Shown piece by piece: positions 6,281-12,343 of a DNA stretch of 12,343 bases; the first letter of the stretch is position 1, and each line of letters starts with the position of its first letter. Position numbers and translations under genes: made by a program. The stretch is from Ruminococcus sp. (lineage in GTDB: Bacteria > Bacillota_A > Clostridia > Oscillospirales > Ruminococcaceae), in assembly GCA_017418765.1 (NCBI GenBank), contig JAFOMV010000200.1, positions 1 to 12,343 of the forward strand. The letters run 5' to 3'. Below the pieces are notes generated by a model, which saw only the letters and a program-made list of their open reading frames with translations, ran no database searches and had not been told where the DNA came from.

Positions 6281-7447
6281 TCAGCCTGCAATAGCCATAT
6301 TCGCTGCTTCTACAGCCTGATTGTATTGTGCGTCATTGCCTTCCTGTTCGTTTTCTACCTGATAGTCGGGAGTAAGTCCCACACCGTCGTAGCACTCAGA
6401 CTTTGCAGTCTTGTACTTTGCTACGGTAAGAACTACCGCACCGTCTTCAAACTGAGTGGTAGCCTGCATTACGCCCTTGCCGTATGTCTTTACTCCTACC
6501 AGTGAAGCTTTGCCGAAGTCTTTGAGTGCAGCCGCAAACAGTTCTGCTGAACTTGCTGTGTTCTCATTGACCAGCACCACCATTGGCAGATCAATCTCGG
6601 ATTCATCCGAATAAACGATAGTCTCTGAGTTGCCGTCCTTATACTCAGCTGTTGCTATAACTCCCTCGGGAAGAAGCGGATCGAGACAATCTTCAAGAGC
6701 GGGGATCTGTCCTCCTTTATTATCTCGTACATCAAATATAAGCGCCTTTGCACCGTTTGATGTAAGCCTTTCTACCGTTGCCACGAACTGATCGGGAGTA
6801 TTCTTCTTAAAACCGCTTATCTTGATATAGCCGATATAGTCGTTTCTCATTTCGCCGCTGACTGTTTCAACTTCGATAGAACGGCGTGTGAAAGTATAGT
6901 CTTTGTCGATACCGTCACGGCGAATGGTCAGGCTGATGTCACTTCCCTCAATGCCTCTCATAGCCTCTACAGACTCATTAAAGCCTGCTGTAATAACATC
7001 AACACCATTGACTATAGTGATGATATCCCCGACCTTTACATCGGATTCAGCCACAGGAGAACCGGGAAGTATCTCCTCGATGCTGATATAGCCGTTTTCA
7101 TCCTTGGCAAGAGTAAGTCCCAGACCTATGAGCTGCCCCTGATCCTCACTGAGTTCATCCATGTACTCATAATCACTGAGATAGCGTGAATAAGGATCAT
7201 CAAGCCCCTGTATATATCCTTTGAGTATTCCGTCATTCAGCTCATTCTCATCAATATCACCATAGTAGTGATCTCTCACATAGCTGTCAAGCATCTGAAG
7301 CGAATTATACTTCTGTGCCTTTTCGTTTACATCCACAACCTTCTTATTAAAGCTTTTCAGCGAATAGAATGATGTGAGTATGAATGTAACAGCAGATGCA
7401 ATAGCTATAAGGCTTATACAAAGCCCAAGACTTATCTTTTTATTCAT
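6281..7447 (-). CDS. S41-family C-terminal processing protease (Ctp)
   Basis: A 388-residue membrane-anchored serine protease acting outside the membrane. An N-terminal hydrophobic segment (about 7-29) is a signal anchor. The helical N-terminal part ends in DDPYSRYL (83-90), a hallmark of the family. A PDZ domain follows (about 100-180, with PGSPVAESDVKVGD at 128-141). The S41 core contains IGYIKISGF (205-213) and DVRDNKGG (239-246). The catalytic dyad is Ser299 in NENTASSAE and Lys324 in TYGKG, 25 residues apart as in CtpB and Tsp. The usual second Ser of SASASE reads SSAE here, but the nucleophile position is kept. The ribosome-binding site is weak (AGGAAAG). It is last in the ftsE-ftsX-M23 cluster, so processing of envelope or cell-wall hydrolase proteins is likely; substrates are unknown. 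Confidence 0.93.
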   Translation of the reverse strand: MNKKISLGLCISLIAIASAVTFILTSFYSLKSFNKKVVDVNEKAQKYNSLQMLDSYVRDHYYGDIDENELNDGILKGYIQGLDDPYSRYLSDYEYMDELSEDQGQLIGLGLTLAKDENGYISIEEILPGSPVAESDVKVGDIITIVNGVDVITAGFNESVEAMRGIEGSDISLTIRRDGIDKDYTFTRRSIEVETVSGEMRNDYIGYIKISGFKKNTPDQFVATVERLTSNGAKALIFDVRDNKGGQIPALEDCLDPLLPEGVIATAEYKDGNSETIVYSDESEIDLPMVVLVNENTASSAELFAAALKDFGKASLVGVKTYGKGVMQATTQFEDGAVVLTVAKYKTAKSECYDGVGLTPDYQVENEQEGNDAQYNQAVEAANMAIAG

Positions 7448-7471
7448 TATACCATCACTTTCCTGAACGCA

Positions 7472-7502
7472 AATTCGGGCAGCTGTTATACTGCCCTGAA
7501 TT
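7472..7502 (-). other. Intercistronic hairpin between the M23 and ctp genes
   Basis: AATTCGGGCAG (7472-7482) pairs with CTGCCC and GAATT (7491-7502) through 11 base pairs with one bulged base. No T-run follows on the minus strand, so it looks like an RNA processing, stability or attenuation structure rather than a full terminator. A run of seven T on the minus strand (7523-7517) lies between it and the M23 stop without a clear stem before it. Confidence 0.45.
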
Positions 7503-7561
7503 CGATTGATTACAATAAAAAAACATAGATTTACAGGCTCGGCTGCTTACGCTTCAGATCG

Positions 7562-9229
7562 TTATGGTGAAACATAATTCTCAGGGTCATCGTATGCACC
7601 GTTTCGGCGCACCTCAAAGTGGAGATGTGCACCTGTCGAATATCCTGTAGAGCCAACATAGCCTATGACCTGTCCCTGTTCTACATACTGTCCTTCGGTA
7701 ACAGCTACTGACTTCATATGACCGTAAAGAGTTGTATATGTACCGTCATGATATATCATAACGTAGTTTCCGTAGCCGCCTCCGCAGCCGCAGCTTCCTG
7801 ATTTTCCGTAATCATGCGGACAGCTGCTGCATCCTACATGAACTGTGCCTGATCTTGAAGCAACTATCTTGGCGCCGTAGATACCTGCATCGCCTATATC
7901 TATACCATTATGTCTTCTTCCCCATCGTGGTCCGACGCCGCTGGTAATATAACGGAATCCGGGTACAGGCCACATAAAGCCTGATGAGCTTACTCTGCCG
8001 GCAACTGTATTTGCAGCCTGCTGAGCAGCTTGTGCTGCGGCGGCAGCGGCCTGCTCCTCAGCCTGACGCTGAGCTTCGGCAGCAGCCTGTTCAGCTTCTC
8101 TCTGCGCTTCTTCTGCTCTGCGTGCGGCTTCCTGTGCAGCAGCCTCAGCAGCAGCTCTTTCTTCAGCAGCGGCCTTTTCAGCAGCGATACGTGCAGCTTC
8201 CTCAGCGGCAGCCTTTTCTGCGGCAGCTCTTTCAGCAGCGATACGTGCGGCTTCTTCAGCAGCAGCCTTTTCTGCGGCTATACGCTCCTCCTCTGCCTTG
8301 CGTCTTGCTTCTTCTTCTGCCTTTCTGCGCTGTTCTTCCTCGTAGCGTCTCTGAGCTTCCTCAGCAGCCTTGCGGATCTGCTCCTTGATGGTATCTTCTT
8401 CCTTATCAAGTTCAGCATTTATCTGAGCAAGCTCATCCTTGTTCATTGAGAGAAGTTTCTCCTCAAATGAAAGTCTGTCGATCTCGCTCTGAGTATGCTG
8501 CATCTTGTCATATAAGCTGACCATTTCACCGGCTTTTGCCTCTTTGCTTGCCTGCTGCTGAGCGAGACTGTTTTCGAGCTCTGCCTTTTCAAGCTGGAGG
8601 TTCTGCTTTTCGGTCTCAAGTTCAGCCTTATACTTTTCCATAGTGCTTATCTCGCTGAGAATATCGTTGATGAGCTTCTCATCATTTGCAGCGATACGAT
8701 TCACCATCTCAACACGTGAGAGCATATCATAAAAGCTTGCTGAACCAACAAGAATAGAAGCAAGCTGCTCATTGCCTGAAACATACATAGCGCAGAGTCT
8801 TTCCTTGAATATCTCTACCTTTGTTTCTATCGCCTTCTGCTGATCATCTATCTTCACTTCCTGATCTGCTATAGTCTGATCGAGGACTGCGATATTATTC
8901 TCGGCATTAGCGATATTTCCTGCTATCTGATCAAGCTCTGAATTGAGAAGATCGATGTTGCTCTGTATAAAGCCTATCTGTTCATTCAGTACATTCTGGT
9001 ACTGCTGTTCCTTAGCCTTGTTTCCTTCAAGAGAACCGATCTGAGTCTCAAGATCAGCTATTTTCTGATTATTAGCTTCACGCTCCTGCTGTATCTCACT
9101 GAGAGTTTTAGCGTATACTTTCTTTCCGCTTCTGCTTTCAAAAGCTGTTGTATTTGTAATAAGTGCGATCGACAATGCGCTGCAAGTTACAAAAGAAAGA
9201 ACTCGTTTTATCATTCTTAATTTTTTCAT
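7562..9229 (-). CDS. Secreted coiled-coil M23 peptidoglycan endopeptidase, probable FtsEX partner
   Basis: This 555-residue protein has a signal peptide (basic MKKLRMIKRV, then hydrophobic 11-28, possible cleavage after VYA at 38-40). A long coiled coil covers about 41-290, then an Ala/Glu/Arg-rich helical stretch about 286-408. The C-terminal LytM/M23 domain starts near 420. Zinc ligands are His440 and Asp444 (HNGID) and His537 in HLHFE; His504 in YGH is the further active-site His. All are present, so it should be an active enzyme, unlike EnvC-type activators. A Cys-rich insert (Cys467, 470, 480, 482) sits inside the M23 fold. Directly after ftsEX, it matches the arrangement in which FtsX's outer domain opens a coiled-coil hydrolase (PcsB, CwlO, EnvC systems). 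I chose the start at 9229; the alternative ATG at 9256 lies with no gap behind GGAGG. Confidence 0.9.
   Translation of the reverse strand: MKKLRMIKRVLSFVTCSALSIALITNTTAFESRSGKKVYAKTLSEIQQEREANNQKIADLETQIGSLEGNKAKEQQYQNVLNEQIGFIQSNIDLLNSELDQIAGNIANAENNIAVLDQTIADQEVKIDDQQKAIETKVEIFKERLCAMYVSGNEQLASILVGSASFYDMLSRVEMVNRIAANDEKLINDILSEISTMEKYKAELETEKQNLQLEKAELENSLAQQQASKEAKAGEMVSLYDKMQHTQSEIDRLSFEEKLLSMNKDELAQINAELDKEEDTIKEQIRKAAEEAQRRYEEEQRRKAEEEARRKAEEERIAAEKAAAEEAARIAAERAAAEKAAAEEAARIAAEKAAAEERAAAEAAAQEAARRAEEAQREAEQAAAEAQRQAEEQAAAAAAQAAQQAANTVAGRVSSSGFMWPVPGFRYITSGVGPRWGRRHNGIDIGDAGIYGAKIVASRSGTVHVGCSSCPHDYGKSGSCGCGGGYGNYVMIYHDGTYTTLYGHMKSVAVTEGQYVEQGQVIGYVGSTGYSTGAHLHFEVRRNGAYDDPENYVSP
8006..8374 (-). 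repeat. Ala/Glu/Arg-rich repeat region within the M23 gene
   Basis: Residues about 286-408 are almost only Ala, Glu, Arg, Lys and Gln. Within them, units such as EEAARIAAE and AAAEKAAAEE recur between about residues 317 and 358 (8156-8281), and the DNA repeats with them. It probably forms a long charged helix between the coiled coil and the peptidase. The repeats also create long false open frames on the other strand. Confidence 0.8.
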
Positions 9230-9235
9230 AGTACT

Positions 9236-9265
9236 GATGCGGAGTTTATGCCGCATCCTCCTTTC
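9236..9265 (-). promoter_or_regulatory. Ribosome-binding site and bridging hairpin of the M23 gene
   Basis: On the minus strand GAAAGGAGG (9265-9257) is a near-perfect ribosome-binding site, but it lies 27 nt from the ATG at 9229. The bases between form a perfect 7-bp hairpin, GATGCGG (9257-9251) with CCGCATC (9242-9236) and an eight-base loop. With the hairpin folded, about six nt remain between GGAG and the ATG, a normal spacing. The other ATG (9256) lies inside the stem. Confidence 0.5.
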
Positions 9266-9301
9266 AAAAAACTATTTACTGAAAGCGGCATTTACCTCAT
9301 A

Positions 9302-9334
9302 ATTATGCCGTGGAACAAAAGCCCACGGCATAAT
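9302..9334 (-). other. Perfect 12-bp hairpin between ftsX and the M23 gene
   Basis: ATTATGCCGTGG (9302-9313) and CCACGGCATAAT (9323-9334) pair exactly around nine bases. On the minus strand TATGAGG follows rather than a T-run, so it is not a standard terminator. It lies in the roughly 160-nt gap before the M23 gene, where I find no convincing promoter. It may stabilise or separate parts of the transcript. Confidence 0.55.
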
Positions 9335-9348
9335 AAAGAACTTGTTCT

Positions 9349-9370
9349 AAAAATTGCCATATATGGCGTT
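9349..9370 (-). terminator. Weak possible terminator after ftsX
   Basis: The 12-base palindrome GCCATATATGGC (9356-9367) is followed on the minus strand by AATTTTTAG. The stem is short once a loop is allowed, so termination would be partial at best. It could lower M23 and ctp expression relative to ftsEX. Confidence 0.25.
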
Positions 9371-9389
9371 ATTTATAAGGTACTGCCTT

Positions 9390-10301
9390 TTAAACGTCAA
9401 TGTGTCTTCTTGTACTGATAACACTGCCCAATGCCCCTATAAGTGCGCCTGCAATGATGTAAGCAACCAATATCTGTATTCTTATCGATTCAAAGGGGAT
9501 GATACTTCCTATACCGAAAGTGGACATAAGCATGGACTGCCCCACCAGCAGATTGTATACTGCTCTGTAAGCTGCCCACGTAATGAAGAATGCACCTACG
9601 CCTGCCACAAATCCTGTGACCATGCCTTCAATGAAGAACGGCATACGTATGAAACCATTTGTAGCACCGACGTACTTCATGATCTGTATTTCTTCACGGC
9701 GTGCAAAAACGCTTGCCTTGGTAGTATTTGAGATTATTATGAGTGATACCACTATCAGCGCAAGGACTATAGTACCTGCTACAAATGTTACCACCCTTCT
9801 GAGCTCTCTGAGGAACTCAGCTACCTGCGGCGATGATGAAGCGCTCTGTACACCTGATATAGCACCGATCTCCTCCGTAGTATCGGCAATTATATCGTTA
9901 TTGTTTACTGTTACACTGAAGCCGTCAGGCATAAAGCTGGCGTCATCGCCGATATATCCTGTGAATATCTTCTCAGCATTGGGAAGGCTTGCTCTCTGTC
10001 TTGCAAGTGCATCTTCCTTCGGGATGAATTTCACAGTATCAACGTTCACCATTGACCTTATAGCTTCTTCAGCAGCTTTATTCTGTTCTTCAGTTGAACC
10101 GACTTCCATGATAACAGCTATCTCGTTCTGGCTTCCCAGACCTGCTATCATTGAATTGAGGTTCATATAAAACAGTGCTGCCATACCTACCAGCAGGAGA
10201 GATATCAAAAGAACGCAGTATGTTGCAAATGCCATCATTTTGTTCTTCCATATATTCTCAAAGCCCTGATTGGTAAGATATCTTATACCGCTTATTTTCA
10301 T
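9390..10301 (-). CDS. ftsX: Cell-division ABC permease FtsX
   Basis: A 303-residue FtsX with the usual four membrane segments: about 24-46, 170-191, 221-245 and 273-296. The first outer domain (47-169) is the part that contacts coiled-coil peptidoglycan hydrolases. The N-terminal motif NIWKNKMM (16-23) and the cytoplasmic stretch RREEIQIMKYVGATNGFIRMPFF split over 201-223 are typical of the family. The ATG overlaps the ftsE stop as ATGA. Its site AAAGGAGG (10318-10311) lies within the last codons of ftsE, nine nt upstream, so the two are translationally coupled. Together with FtsE it would control the secreted M23 hydrolase encoded next. Confidence 0.96.
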   Translation of the reverse strand: MKISGIRYLTNQGFENIWKNKMMAFATYCVLLISLLLVGMAALFYMNLNSMIAGLGSQNEIAVIMEVGSTEEQNKAAEEAIRSMVNVDTVKFIPKEDALARQRASLPNAEKIFTGYIGDDASFMPDGFSVTVNNNDIIADTTEEIGAISGVQSASSSPQVAEFLRELRRVVTFVAGTIVLALIVVSLIIISNTTKASVFARREEIQIMKYVGATNGFIRMPFFIEGMVTGFVAGVGAFFITWAAYRAVYNLLVGQSMLMSTFGIGSIIPFESIRIQILVAYIIAGALIGALGSVISTRRHIDV

Positions 10302-11560
10302 TTTGCTGCGCCTCCTTTGCTGTTATCGGAGGCACCTGCGGACTTCCTGTGTTTTTTCTTTTTATGCTTCTTCCCTGCTGCTTTTGGCTGCTCGGGAATT
10401 ATCTCTGCCGCAGTTTCTGCGCTTACAGCATCATTTGCGATACCGGCGATCTCAGCTGCTGTTTCTGCATTTCCATTCTCAGATAATATCTCTGATATCT
10501 GTGCAGCCTCAGCCTCCTGCTGAGCTGTGACCTCTGCCAGCTTTTTCTCAGCCTCAGCAATGATAGCCTGAGCCTGTTCGTGTATTTCTTCTGCTGTTTC
10601 TTCCGGCTTATCTTCATAAGTTTCAGCAGCATAATACTCGTCTGTTTCCTCAGGGATATCCTCTGTTATGACAGATATGATATCATCAGGTGTCATATCG
10701 TCAAGAGAAATCGGGATATCTTCCTCTGTGTTTGCCACAGCATATCCCTCATCGCTGATCTCTGATACATTTGCAGCATTATCGATCTCTTTCAGGTCTT
10801 CTTCGTCGATGAAAGACCCTACCATAGTTTCGGCGGGGAATTCACTGCCGATCTCATCTGTTTCTTTTATCTCCTCCGGGAGTTCGCTAAGACCTGTGAT
10901 AACGTTATCGTAAGCGATCTCACCGTCTGAGATATTGATTATACGTCCTCCGAAATGGCGGACAAGATCGTGTTCATGGGTGACCATGAGTATAGTTGTA
11001 CCCTGGTCATTGATACCCTTGAGCAGTTCTACTATCTCGTAAGAAAGCTCAGGGTCGATATTACCCGTAGGCTCGTCGGCAATAATGAGCTGAGGGTCGT
11101 TGACGAGTGCTCTTGCGATGGCAACACGCTGTTTTTCACCGCCTGAGAGTTCGTCTGGGTAAGAATTCATTTTATCGTGGAGTCCTACAAGATCAATAAC
11201 GTAGGAAACACGCTTTTTGATATGCTTTGTCGGAGCGTCTATAACTCTGAGAACGAATGCGATGTTATCATATACTGTCATAGACGGGATAAGTCGGAAA
11301 TCCTGGAATACGAAGCCGAGAGTACGGCGGAATTCAGGGATCCTTTTCTTTCTGAGTTTGTTAAGGTTATAGCCGTTTACCACAACGCTTCCGCTGGTAG
11401 CGTCTATTTCCTTCAGAAGTAGTTTGATCATAGTACTCTTACCCGCACCTGATGAACCTACAACAAAGGCAAAATCGCCGTCATTGATACGCAGGCTGAC
11501 GTTGTTGAGAGCGTCAACACCGCTTGAGTAGGTCACGGATACGTTTTTAAGTTCTACCAA
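10298..11560 (-). CDS. ftsE: Cell-division ATPase FtsE with a long charged C-terminal tail
   Basis: Residues 1-222 are a normal FtsE: Walker A GSSGAGKST (35-43), Q-loop Gln86 in FQDFRLIPSMTVYDN, signature LSGGEKQR (138-145), Walker B IIADEP with Asp162 and Glu163, and switch His195. FtsE is usually about 230 residues; this one has 420. The extra 200 residues are rich in Glu, Asp and Ala without a recognised domain, contain AETAAEI twice (365-371, 381-387), and end in a Lys-rich patch (397-406, KKHKKKKHRK) before a Gly/Ala tail. The start is TTG at 11560, the only suitable start after an in-frame TAA, with AAGGTAGGTG about eight nt upstream. The frame is open and joins ftsX normally, so the tail is not a frameshift artefact. 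Confidence 0.95.
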   Translation of the reverse strand: MVELKNVSVTYSSGVDALNNVSLRINDGDFAFVVGSSGAGKSTMIKLLLKEIDATSGSVVVNGYNLNKLRKKRIPEFRRTLGFVFQDFRLIPSMTVYDNIAFVLRVIDAPTKHIKKRVSYVIDLVGLHDKMNSYPDELSGGEKQRVAIARALVNDPQLIIADEPTGNIDPELSYEIVELLKGINDQGTTILMVTHEHDLVRHFGGRIINISDGEIAYDNVITGLSELPEEIKETDEIGSEFPAETMVGSFIDEEDLKEIDNAANVSEISDEGYAVANTEEDIPISLDDMTPDDIISVITEDIPEETDEYYAAETYEDKPEETAEEIHEQAQAIIAEAEKKLAEVTAQQEAEAAQISEILSENGNAETAAEIAGIANDAVSAETAAEIIPEQPKAAGKKHKKKKHRKSAGASDNSKGGAAK

Positions 11561-11563
11561 AAG

Positions 11564-11593
11564 ATTACACCTACCTTAAAATTTGGCTGTCAA
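11564..11593 (-). promoter_or_regulatory. Promoter-like sequence immediately before ftsE
   Basis: On the minus strand TTGACA (11593-11588), an 18-base spacer and TGTAAT (11569-11564). The match is good, but only three bases separate the -10 box from the TTG start codon of ftsE. Transcription would begin at or just inside the start codon, giving a leaderless message, and the box overlaps the likely ribosome-binding region. It is either an odd promoter or a chance match. Confidence 0.35.
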
Positions 11594-11634
11594 GAAGCGT
11601 GCTGAGCCGCACATAAGAACTTAGAACTTGACAG
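11587..11634 (-). other. Inverted repeat at the end of the CdaR-type gene
   Basis: CTGTCAAG (11587-11594) and CTTGACAG (11627-11634) are exact inverse complements 32 bases apart, with an inner GTGC/GCAC stem. On the minus strand AAATTTT follows the outer stem. It spans the stop codon of the regulator gene and the TTGACA before ftsE. It may be a weak terminator that separates the regulator from ftsE. Confidence 0.35.
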
Positions 11635-12343
11635 GATTTGCTGACAGGTACTTCTTGACCATGAGAGCTATCTTAAAGATGATAGCATGATCGAATTCAC
11701 GGAGGTCAAGACCTGTAAGCTTCTTGATCTTTTCGAGTCTGTACACGAGAGTATTTCTGTGTACAAAAAGCTTTCTCGATGTCTCTGATACATTGAGGTT
11801 ATTCTCGAAGAATTTCTGTATAGTGAAAAGTGTTTCGTGGTCAAGTGACTCAATGCTGCCCACCTTGAACACCTCATGGAGGAATGTCTCACAGAGAGTT
11901 GTGGGGAGGTGGTAGATAAGTCTTGCTATACCGAGATTATCGTAGCTTACGATGACCTTATCAGTATCGAATACCTTTCCTACCTCAAGAGCCATCTGAG
12001 CTTCCTTGAATGAACGTGCAAGGTCCTTTACACCGACAACGGCTGTACCGATACCAACGTTTACTCTTGTGTAGAATTCGCTGCTGAGTGTGTCAGCGAT
12101 AGAGCGTGCAAGCTTTTCGAGGTCTCTTGAATCAAGAGTACTCTTGAGCTCCTTGACAAGAACTATATCGCTCTCAGTGATATTGAAAACGAAATCCTTG
12201 TTCTTGTCAGGGAAAAGATTCTGGATAACGTCATAAGCTGAAATGTCATTGGCTGAGACGATCCTTATGAGGAATACAGCACGGCTGATCTCCGCATTGA
12301 AATGGAGCTCTCTTGCCTTTATGACTATATCGCCGGGGAGAAC
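11621..12343 (-). CDS. CdaR/PucR-type transcriptional regulator, C-terminal part (partial)
   Basis: The frame is open from the window edge to a TAA at 11621, giving 240 residues of a protein whose start lies outside. The internal ATG at 11995 is not the start. The upstream part contains ARELHFNAEISRAVFLIRI, NLFPDKNKDFVFNITESD and YTRVNVGIGTAVVGVKDLARSFKEAQMAL, which fit the GGDEF-like CdaR domain. The end, with NVSETSRKLFVHRNTLVYRL, is the PucR/CdaR C-terminal helix-turn-helix. Family members often sense sugar diacids or metabolites; full ones are roughly 370-400 residues. The ligand here is unknown. It lies 60 nt upstream of ftsE on the same strand; a functional link to division is not shown. 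Confidence 0.88.
   Translation of the reverse strand, partial: VLPGDIVIKARELHFNAEISRAVFLIRIVSANDISAYDVIQNLFPDKNKDFVFNITESDIVLVKELKSTLDSRDLEKLARSIADTLSSEFYTRVNVGIGTAVVGVKDLARSFKEAQMALEVGKVFDTDKVIVSYDNLGIARLIYHLPTTLCETFLHEVFKVGSIESLDHETLFTIQKFFENNLNVSETSRKLFVHRNTLVYRLEKIKKLTGLDLREFDHAIIFKIALMVKKYLSANPVKF

Noticed and set aside
8156..8281. Tandem repeats considered as a CRISPR array
   Set aside because: The repeats are in frame within a coding region, unequal, and lack regular unique spacers.
7984..8449. Two long plus-strand open frames opposite the M23 gene
   Set aside because: They mirror the Ala/Glu repeat DNA, giving Leu/Gln- and Ser/Phe-rich products with no ribosome-binding site; they are shadows.
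9337..9348. AGAAC-TT-GTTCT palindrome resembling a Gram-positive LexA box
   Set aside because: LexA sites have four bases between GAAC and GTTC; this has two, and it is not at a promoter I can recognise.
9583..10170. 195-residue plus-strand open frame inside ftsX
   Set aside because: It is antisense to well-conserved FtsX coding sequence and has no ribosome-binding site.
11621..11995. A separate 124-residue gene starting at the ATG at 11995
   Set aside because: The same frame is open to the window edge and encodes the CdaR-type domain that normally precedes this helix-turn-helix, so the ATG is internal.

Overview
The window looks like chromosome of a low-to-mid GC, Gram-positive anaerobe of the class Clostridia. 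A Ruminococcus-like member of the Oscillospiraceae is the best guess, inferred from protein style, strong GGAGG ribosome-binding sites, the Cys-rich M23 peptidase and the ftsE-ftsX-M23-ctp gene order. There is no rRNA, tRNA, CRISPR array, transposase or phage gene. Most of the content is cell-envelope and regulatory housekeeping.

Left block (1-1935, minus strand): a promoter and a perfect 7+7 bp palindrome precede a small DtxR-family metalloregulator. A MurL-like epimerase follows after 21 nt. A third gene begins at an overlapping TTGA and runs off the window; a MurD-type ligase is guessed. Divergent from this, on the plus strand, a promoter and a roughly 90-nt structured leader precede thrH (phosphoserine phosphatase/homoserine phosphotransferase), which ends in a good terminator.

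Middle block (2800-6066, plus strand): a dispersed-type palindrome is followed by a promoter overlaid with three CATATGAA-type repeats. These head a two-gene ABC exporter of MacB/FtsX type, an ATPase plus an 8-TM permease. The next 200 bases hold small GC-rich hairpins of REP type and no gene.

Right block (6244-12343, minus strand): read in transcription order, the C-terminal part of a CdaR/PucR-type regulator, then ftsE, ftsX, a secreted coiled-coil M23 endopeptidase and an S41 C-terminal processing protease. FtsEX transmits ATP hydrolysis across the membrane to activate a coiled-coil peptidoglycan hydrolase, and the neighbouring M23 protein is the natural partner. The Ctp protease probably processes envelope proteins of the same pathway.

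No clearly new multi-gene system stands out. The best leads are a 200-residue charged tail on FtsE, a DtxR regulator heading a murL-type operon with an operator-like palindrome at its transcription start, a hairpin that appears to bridge ribosome-binding site and start codon of the M23 gene, and the repeat-rich ABC promoter.
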